This document shows, one piece after another, positions 56,631-64,000 of a stretch of DNA of 64,000 bases (position 1 is the first letter of the stretch; each line of letters opens with the position of its first letter). Source of the stretch: Nageia nagi. Its lineage: Eukaryota; Pinophyta. The notes beneath the pieces were generated by a model that saw only the letters and a list, made by a program, of their open reading frames with translations, ran no database searches and was not told where the DNA came from. The DNA lies in assembly GCA_050084985.1 (NCBI GenBank), contig JBITNC010000001.1, forward strand, positions 14,012,001-14,076,000. The letters are read 5' to 3'. The position numbers and the translations under genes were made by a program.

Positions 56631-57769
56631 TCATAGTTTTAAATTGATAGGATTATTTGCATAATAATTCTTATTAAAGAGTGAGTTATAATGATAAATT
56701 ATTTCATTATTCATAATTGCAAGAGCATTGTATTCTATTGTTAAATCATTGATGAGTTCAATTAGAGAGATTGATCTTCCCATATACTTAATAGTCATAT
56801 GATCAATACAATTAAATGGGATTTTGGGTTTGTCATATGGCCAATGTAAATGAAATAGATGGATCAAATTCATTTCTAACTCTAGCTCCATCCATATATC
56901 TTTTTCTTATAGTTCAATGGTTTTTTTGAGACTATCAATTCTTAATATCCATGCTTCAAATTTCATTTTTTAAAATAGGCCATAGCTATTATTTCCTATA
57001 TTTCTTTTGGTAAAGAAAGAACACAACCTATTTTAATATAAGGATGTTTTCATAATAGTTTCATATATTGATGTCCTTCATATCTATTGACAAAATCTTG
57101 ATTTGAGCAATCAATTTGAAATTGTATGTTTACAATGGTTCTTACTTCTCTTAATGTTGAAGTTTGTATTTGATTTTTACGTGAGGGAGGATCAAGAAAT
57201 CTTGATTTTATATGAGAAAACCTTTAACTAAGTTTTTTATTTAACTTTTTTTACTGTCTAGGTTTATGAACAAATGTAGGGGAAAAGTCATATATCATTT
57301 TTTGATGACATAAATCTCCTACAACCTAATTTATCCATTCAAAAATTGGGCTCAAATTTCTTTGGGTATGATATTCTACATTTAAGATCCAATTATTGAA
57401 TGTACAATCAAGTATTAATCTAGGAGTTAACATAGGCCATTATAGACATAACAAGTTTATCTTATCAACCTGAGTATGGTAATGCTAGTAACTTAAGTAA
57501 TGCATAGCCTTATCTATATGAATTTTAATATTATCTTCATTTATATATACTTTGCATCCATCATATTTATTTGTTTAGATTTTCAATGCTAGGATTCTTT
57601 GTATGTTAAGAGGTAGATGAAGGAAATTTTTGGAATTTGAGGTAATGTGTTGTGATAATCTAACAATGGCTCTATCCCCTTGGTATCTTGGTTTCTCAAA
57701 CCAAAGTGTTTGTCATATTCCTCTTTTGTCATTCATTAAGTGAATACTCTTGCTCCTCTTGGATTCCAT
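56631..57769 (-). pseudogene. Ret-5 accessory ORF: two related domains, as in Ret-4
   Basis: The ATG at 57769 (MESKRSKSIHL) follows the pol stop by 96 bases. Domain 1 contains LPLNIQRILALKI and LCL*WPMLTPRLILDC (57404-57451). Domain 2 contains NRYEGHQYMKLL, LPKEI*EIIAMAYF and FHLHWPYDKPKIPFNC (56808-56855). Between them lies IYDFSPTFVHKPR, matching IYDFSNTFVAFPPR of Ret-4. Order, spacing and place are the same as in Ret-4. TAA and TAG stops interrupt it, and one or two frameshifts lie near 57250 and 56900. Confidence 0.65.
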
Positions 57770-57864
57770 TTGTTCAACACATTACTATGTGTAAGTGTTT
57801 TATATAACAAACTTTTTATTCAAAAAAAAAAAATATTTACATTATGTACAAAGATAAAATATAT

Positions 57865-58990
57865 TTAACTATATAAAGGAAAAAGATGTGTGACATTTAT
57901 GGGCTCATGTTCTTCATTTGCTTCCATATCACCTAAGTGATAAACTCCAAAACAAAAGTTTTTCTTAATAATATAGGGTCCTAACCAATTAGGAGTGAAC
58001 CTATCATGAATTTGATGTTCCATACATGATGTTTTCTAAATTTCTTTGAGTATTAATTCCCCTATACTGAATTCATGAATCTTAACATTTTTATCAAAAT
58101 CCTTCTTGATGTAGCTTAGATAAGTTTGCATATGTTCCAATGCATGGATTCATCTTTTATCTAAGAGTAATAATTGATCTAACTTAGCTCAATGAGTTGC
58201 TTCATCTATTATATAGTCTTGTAATGTAATTCAGAAAGAAGGGATCTTAATTTCCAATGGTAATATTGCTTTTGAACCATAAATAAGAGAAAATGGGGTT
58301 CCCTAGTAGGAGTTGTAATACTCATGTGATATGCCCATATAGCAAGTGGAATTTGAAGATGCAATTTTTATGTGAATCATTTATTATTTTTACTAGTATA
58401 CTCCAAATGGTTTTGGTTTTTGCTTCTACTTAACCATTCCCTTATGGATAATATGGTGTAGAGAAGTTGATCTTGATATGATACCCTTTACATAATGCCA
58501 ACACTTCCTTATTTTTAAAATTCTTCCCATTAATCATGACAATTTGAGTGAGAATACCAAAATGACATATATGGTGATGTTCTATGAATTTTGCTATTTT
58601 ATGACCATTAGTGGAGATCAAAGGGATAGCTTCAACCCATTTCATAAAATATTTTGTAGCTGTAATTATGAACTTGTGACCATAGCAATTACATTAGTTG
58701 TAGAGCTTATGATGGTTGAATGAACACATGAGCATGTTATTGGAATTTAAAATATTTCTTAACATACTCAACATAATCATGTTCCATTATAGGCCAATAA
58801 TATCCCATGTACATTAAACATTTTATAATAGCTAGACCACTAAAGTGTCCTCCACATATTCCATCATGTGCATATGAGATCACAATATAAGAGTCAATCC
58901 ATTCTAATCATATAAGTAATATGTCATAAAAACCTCTTTGATATAATAGGTCTCATAACATGAAATAATGAGAGGATCTTAATTTAAATG
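57865..58990 (-). pseudogene. Ret-5 integrase
   Basis: The zinc-binding part is near 58880-58750 (HDGICGGHF; YVKKYF). The core around 58645-58442 has MKWVEAIPLISTN, a second site MINGKNFKN with Asp changed to Asn, and STPYYP*GNG*VEAK, which keeps Glu. The C-terminal domain (FTPNWLGPYIIKKNF, about 57990) ends HLFPLYS with TAA at 57865. It aligns well with the Ret-4 integrase. Inactive. Confidence 0.75.
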
Positions 58991-59149
58991 CTTTTATAGC
59001 TAATTTAGTTAAGTACTTAGCTAATACACCATCTCTTAAGAATTTAACTAGTTGATCATGTCATAAATTCCTACCTTCTACTATGATATCTAGGACTTCA
59101 TAGGCTTCATCATCTATATTCAAAGAAGACTCCATTACTTGTATTCCTT

Positions 59150-60145
59150 TGATATGAATGGTACATTGATTAGGATCCCAAGGTATTAAGGATCCAATTG
59201 ATGCCATAGCATCAGCAAATCTATTAGTTGATTAGGGGCTAACTCTATTTCATATTTTTCAAGGGGAACATAATAGAGTCTCTGCTAACTAATATTTTTT
59301 AAGTAAATGTTCCTTACATTGGAATACACCTTTAATTTTATTAAATATTAATAATTAATCTCTAATTACCTTTACTTATCTTATTTTCAACTTTAAGGCA
59401 ATTTTGATATCTATAATCAAAGCTTCATATTTGACATTATTGTTAGTACATGAAAAATCCAACTTAAATGAATATGGGATAGGTATGCCTTGTGGAGTAA
59501 TGAAAACCACATCAATGCCTCCACTTTGTTCACATAGATACCCATCAAAGTATCTCATCATATCCCATTCATCCTCTAATTCAATAGGAATTTTTACTTC
59601 ATCCAACTAACAAATATGTTCATCAAGCAACTCAATAATAAGAGGTTTATCATCTTTTAGAGGTGCTTCTATGAGATAATCAACTATGACTTGGCCCTTG
59701 ATTGATTTTTAGCTTATGAATTACAAATTAAGCTTAGTTAAATGCATAATCCATTTAGATGTTCTAGTATTTGATAAGTTTTATTCATCATATATTTAAG
59801 TGGATATGCTTTTACAATCACATAAGTGGTATGATTAAGCATGTAATGTCTAAGCTTTTCAGTTTCAAAGACAATTGCTAAACATAACTTTTCCATATAT
59901 GCATACCTTACTTCATAATCTACTAAGGTCCAACTAAGATAGTATATAGCTTGTTCTTTATTATTCTCATCCTTTTGAGCAAGCATAGTACCCAAAGTTG
60001 TTTCAGTAGCTAATGAATATAATAAAAATGGTTCTTCTTCACTTGGAGGAATCAAAACTAGTGGTGACAATAGATAATGTTTTATTTCTTCAAACAATTC
60101 TTGTTGTTTCATACACTTGTTCAAAATGATTCCCTTTTTTAACAA
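59150..60145 (-). pseudogene. Ret-5 tandem RNase H (RH then aRNH)
   Basis: The gypsy RNase H is at 60145-59700 (ATETTLGTMLAQKDENNKEQ; YLSWTLVDYEVRYAYME). The archaeal-type domain is at 59606-59200: RYFDGYLCEQSGG (Asp), NNNVKYEALIIDI (Glu), then beyond a stop a decayed remainder with RFADAMASIGSL near 59210. It is the closest match in the window to Ret-4 (FITPQGIPIPYSFKL is identical in both). Confidence 0.8.
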
Positions 60146-61080
60146 TTTATTAAAGGGTTTACATTTATAAGATAATCATAAAATAAAATGTCTTAAAATT
60201 GTAACTTTCCTTGTAAACTTTGCAATTATTTGATATTCAAATGAGGAAACATGTTTACTCTAGCCTTTATTTTATTAGGATCTACCTCTATTTCTCATCT
60301 TGACACAATAAAATATAACTTATTTGAGGTTACTCCAAATATGCACTTTTCAGATTTAACCTAACATTGTATTCCAACAACCTATCAAATATTTTTATTA
60401 GTACATTAGAATGCTATTCCTTGGTTTTAGATTTAGCTAACAAATCATCTACACAATCTTCCATAATATTATGCATATAGTCATGAAAAATATGTCATTA
60501 CTCTTTGATAAGTTGCCTTAGCATTTTTTAAAACAAAGGGCATTACTTTGTAGGAAATGGTTCCCCAAGGTGTTATAAATGTTATTTTATGTTGATCTTC
60601 ATGGGCAACTTTTATTTGATTCTATCCAGACAATCCATCCATGAGTGAAAATATTTCATGTATAGTTGTGGCATCAAATAAATTATCAATATTTGGGAGT
60701 GGAAAATCATCTTTTGGACATGCTTTATTTAAATCTTTGAAGTCTGTATAGATACAAATTTTGCTATTAGTTTTTTTTACCAAAACCATATTCAAAATTC
60801 AATTTGAATAGTCAATAGGTTGAATAAACTTGGCCTTCAATAACTTTTGTAACTCTTCTTTTACAATCAAAGCTATCATAGGATGCATCTTTCATATTTT
60901 TTTCTTAATTGGTTTTACATCATCTTTGATACCTAAATTATGTATGACTAAGTTTGTATCTAACCTAGGCATATCATCATATGACCATGCAAATATATTA
61001 TATTTTATTTTTAAGAATAGATATAAATAGCTTCCTTTCTTTAGTCAAAGATTTTCCTAATTGAACAATTTTGGGTTTAT
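60146..61080 (-). pseudogene. Ret-5 reverse transcriptase
   Basis: The minus strand shows KDLNKACPKDDFPLPNIDNL (about 60740), FSLMDGLSG (about 60650), ITFITPWGTISYKVMPF, and a catalytic box reading CVDD (Tyr to Cys) near 60450. Then come KCIFGVTSNKL (about 60340) and EIEVDPNKIKARVNMF (about 60280). There are frameshifts near 60500 and 60400, and stops at likely Gln or Trp codons. Confidence 0.75.
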
Positions 61081-62135
61081 TAAGGTCATCACTCAAATCT
61101 ACATCAATAATTTTTTCAATTAGAATATGTGATCCTTTTTCTAATTAGTTAGGTATAGAAATCCAATTCTTATCACTTAAATCATATTCTTCAACTTCTC
61201 TAATGTTTTGTTTAGTTAAGGAAGTATTTACCATAAGTTCTTTTTTTTGATATATGATATCAATATCCTTTAATTATTATATTGTAGGATTTTGTGAAAT
61301 GAGTGTAAAATTTGTGGTATCTTCATTTACCACAAAATCATATATATTTTTAATTTGAACCATGTTAGCTAAAATGGTATAACAAAATAGATATCCAAGT
61401 ATTGATACCTTGGATTTGTATCAAAATAATCAATTAATGGTTCATAAATATGATGTGATTCTTCATATATAACATTCCTAGGTTCTAACTCAAGTATCTC
61501 TATATTAGAGTTATTTTTATTTTTTCCTTTATACCCTAATCTTGTTTTATCTATAGGCATTTGATAATGAATATCAATCATGTATCTAGGTCCTTGTTTG
61601 TATCGACCTAGACCACATCCTTTCTATTGACATATAAGAAAATATTGTTGTAAAAAAGATCATACAAAAGGTGATAAATATTCTAATGAATTACAAAAGT
61701 ACCTTCACTAGGTTTAGGCATAGGAATTGTAATAGATTTATCAATTCCTATATATATAATTAAAGTCTCATTGGGTGTATTTCCTAATGAAACTAATTAT
61801 CCTACCACACTAGGTGCTTTGTGAGATTTTCCAATTTCTTATGCAAAGGGAATATTAAAGATTACATCATCAACATCATATTCCCCCATACCTAATTTAG
61901 ATAACTTATTAGTTACTAGATAAATATCCAATGATTCATTTTTCTTAATATCATCCTCTTGAAATGAAACATTTATCTAAATTGGACATTTTGAGGAAGA
62001 AGCATTATTTAATTTTTCTAATGCTTATGCTCATTCTTCCCAAGATCTCTTTTCTTATAGAGTTTCATTATTTTTAAAATGAAAGATTTTATCATTTTTT
62101 AAATGAGTATAAATTAATTCTATTTGGTTAATAAC
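61081..62135 (-). pseudogene. Ret-5 protease-RT linker
   Basis: About 1 kb of decayed polyprotein linker, like that of Ret-4. The open run 61581-61369 (MIDIHYQMPIDKTRLGYKGK) falls in it. No domain recognised. Confidence 0.45.
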
Positions 62136-62880
62136 TTATTTTTCTTTTACATTCTCTGAAGGAATTTTACTCACATTATCTACCAAAGGTTTACCTTTTG
62201 GTAGAGATGTCATAAAGAAGTGAGTAGAAGGTAGGCTTATCCCATCATGTACACCTGCTATGTTGCAATGTGAATATGGATTATCATCTGTAGGTACATA
62301 ATGTACTACTCCTTCATGAATGTACTTTAAACAATCATGGTATGTTGAAGGAACACATTGCATATCCGTATTCCATGGTCTTCCTAAGAGAATATTATAC
62401 TGCATAATTTCACCCTCGATAACTTGTAATACTATTTGAACTATTTTTGAACCCACCATAATGGATATGGATATTGATCCTATAGTTGGAAAAAGAGAAT
62501 CATTAAATATTTTCAATTGTAGAGTAGGTGCATTGATGTGTGAGAAGGGAATATTCAAGTTCTTAAACACTAGTCTTGAAATAATATTTATAGCATATCC
62601 TTCATTGATCAAAATTCACTTAAATATTTTTCCATCAACATTAGAGACAATATGTAATGGTGGATCAAGTCATGATGTCTCTTTCCAATGTTTTACCTCA
62701 TGATCATAAAAGGTTATCAAAGGGTTTTGAATCATCTTGATATTCCCCACAAAAGTTGCAAAACTTTCAAGGTCACTAATATCTAGTTCAATTCATTGAA
62801 GTATTTGATTCATTGCATGCCTATGATCTTTAGATTGTTATAACAAATCAAACAAAGATAGTTTCACATGTGAGATCTTC
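62136..62880 (-). pseudogene. Ret-5 aspartic protease
   Basis: 158 codons stay open from 62612. The catalytic loop reads MINEGYAINII, so the catalytic Asp is Asn (Ret-4 has LIDEGSAINII). YNILLGRPWNTDMQCVPS (about 62400) and PYSHCN follow. The preceding linker lies at about 62880-62620. Confidence 0.7.
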
Positions 62881-64000
62881 AATTTCTATTGTAATGCACC
62901 TTTTACTAAGACCTTAGGAGGTTGAGGTCTAGATATTGAGGGTGGCATATGAATCCTATTTTGTTGATCATTTAATATACCATTTTATTTTCCTTTGGCT
63001 ATTTGAGATTTGTAGCAATACTTATCATAGAAACAAAACTTATACCATTAGGGTCCCACTTATGTGTTACTTATTTTTCATTTGTTTTCAAAGAAATTTT
63101 ATTAGCCATATGATGTGGAAGAGGATTTTGATGTATTCCTAAATCTTGATTAGGAGTGGTAATGAGATTATCCACTTCCAAATTTCCACTTTTGATCAAT
63201 TTTCAAATTATATTATTTAGGGTCCTATACTTATTTATTTCATGGCCCCTATGATGATGGTAATCGCAAAATTCCTCTTCTTTATACCATTTACTTTCTT
63301 TAGTTTGAATACTTTTTGGTCTCATTTCAAGTAGGATGATTAAGTTACGATCCAATAACTTTTTCAAAACATCATAAAGAGATTCTAACAAAGGTGTGTA
63401 CATTCTTCTTAGCCTATATTCTCTTTCAACCTTTTGTATTTGTGTTGGTTCATTTTATTTTGCAATGGAGACCTTATTTGTTGGTAATTATTTATCTATC
63501 TGAGTTTTATTTTTTGTATAACCTTCACATTTATTACTCTTTATTTCTTCGTATTGAATTTTCACTCTTTCAATAAATAATGCTTGAGAAATAGCATCTT
63601 CAAAGGTATTATGTTGTTGGATAATAAACATACTAGCAATAGGCCTTAAACAAATTTGATTGAATAATTTGACCAACTCTTCTCAAGGAAAAGTAAAGGC
63701 AAACTTGTTAACACAATTCTCCATCATGAAGCAAAATCACTAACTGATTCATCTGGGAATTGTTGTAACTTGGAAATATTAGTAATATATGTTTTATCCT
63801 TAACATTAATTTTTAACTATTATAGAAATAAATTTTCTAAGTAAGAATATGATTTAATGCTATATATTCAGGCAAGTTGTTATACTAATCCATGGCTTTT
63901 CCAACAAGCATCATTGGAAAGATACGTAGCATTAATATGTCATCATTAGAAATCAAATAACTTGAATACTTGAACCTTATAAGATACTCTTTAGGATCTT
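62881..64000 (-). pseudogene. Ret-5 gag C-terminal part
   Basis: From the window edge inward it reads decayed capsid (63990-63650: about 63676 MVKLFNQICLRPIASM, matching LVKLFSQSCLRPIAS of Ret-4), then ALFIERVKIQYEEIK, YTPLLESLYDVLKKLLDRNL (63400), and a knuckle reading CDYHHHRGHEINKY near 63270, where the last Cys is Tyr. The N-terminal part lies outside the window. Confidence 0.7.

Larger units (their letters stand above)
50970..64000 (-). mobile_element. Ret-5: minus-strand relative of Ret-4, 5' end outside window
   Basis: Read on the minus strand from 64000 to 50970 the order is gag, protease, RT, RH, aRNH, integrase, two-domain accessory ORF, a further coding-like stretch, non-coding DNA with the conserved block, an antisense tail, polypurine tract, 3' LTR. 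The aRNH and accessory proteins align well with those of Ret-4, but the LTRs do not match except at the ends. Stops and lost catalytic residues make it dead. Its 5' LTR lies beyond base 64000. Confidence 0.8.

Noticed and set aside
56401-56664. 87-codon plus-strand frame
   Set aside because: It lies opposite the minus-strand coding-like stretch of Ret-5, whose residues look more protein-like in phase with its neighbours.
1-64000. tRNA, rRNA or organelle-derived DNA
   Set aside because: No cloverleaf with intact A and B boxes, no rRNA core sequence and no plastid or mitochondrial gene was recognised by eye. A tRNAscan or rRNA search would settle it.

Overview
The window is repeat DNA from a plant nuclear genome, and I see no ordinary host gene in it. 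It is AT-rich and almost free of CpG. It is built from LTR retrotransposons of the plant Ty3/gypsy Tat type: a gypsy RNase H plus a second, archaeal-type RNase H, TGTAGACAC LTR starts and very long non-coding parts. The nested insertions, roughly 15-20 kb elements and heavy decay suggest a land plant with a large genome. The species cannot be told from this sequence.

Layout, left to right. (1) 1-6.6 kb: Ret-1, plus strand, cut by the window edge, order gag-PR-RT-RH-aRNH-INT, ending in an inverted/direct duplication of its 3' end. (2) 7.5-16.4 kb: Ret-2, plus strand, lacking its front part. It has an archaeal RNase H (aRNH) fragment upstream of RT, then INT, a 20-bp periodic array, an accessory gene and a 2.2 kb LTR. 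(3) 14.1-50.4 kb: Ret-3, plus strand, which uses that same LTR as its 5' LTR. It has a degenerate tRNA-Arg-like primer site, the order gag-PR-aRNH-RT-RH-INT and an accessory ORF of about 1,250 codons. It has been split twice: by a 1.5 kb non-autonomous LTR element at 19.5-21.1 kb, and by Ret-4 at 21.3-41.2 kb. (4) Ret-4 is a structurally complete element of 19.9 kb: 1.1 kb LTRs, a CATAT target duplication, a long leader, gag with a long coiled-coil extension, pol, a sense accessory ORF of two related domains, a conserved non-coding block, a 146-bp tandem repeat, and an ANTISENSE two-exon plant mobile domain (PMD) gene. That gene is itself broken by a young CpG-rich solo LTR. (5) 51.0-64 kb: Ret-5, minus strand, a relative of Ret-4 with the same downstream plan: accessory ORF, conserved block, then antisense tail.

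Relative age can be read from the nesting. Ret-3 is oldest, then the small LTR element and Ret-4, and the solo LTR in Ret-4 is youngest. Nearly every broken reading frame is broken mainly by TAG, TAA or TGA at places where CAG, CAA or CGA (or TGG) is expected, as produced by deamination of methylated cytosine. Frameshifts are fewer.

The most interesting signals are the region downstream of integrase in Ret-4 and Ret-5 (a shared two-domain ORF, a conserved non-coding block of about 290 bp, and an antisense captured PMD gene) and the 27-unit, 20-bp periodic array in Ret-2. All homology statements come from reading the sequence by eye and from memory of the families. No search was run.
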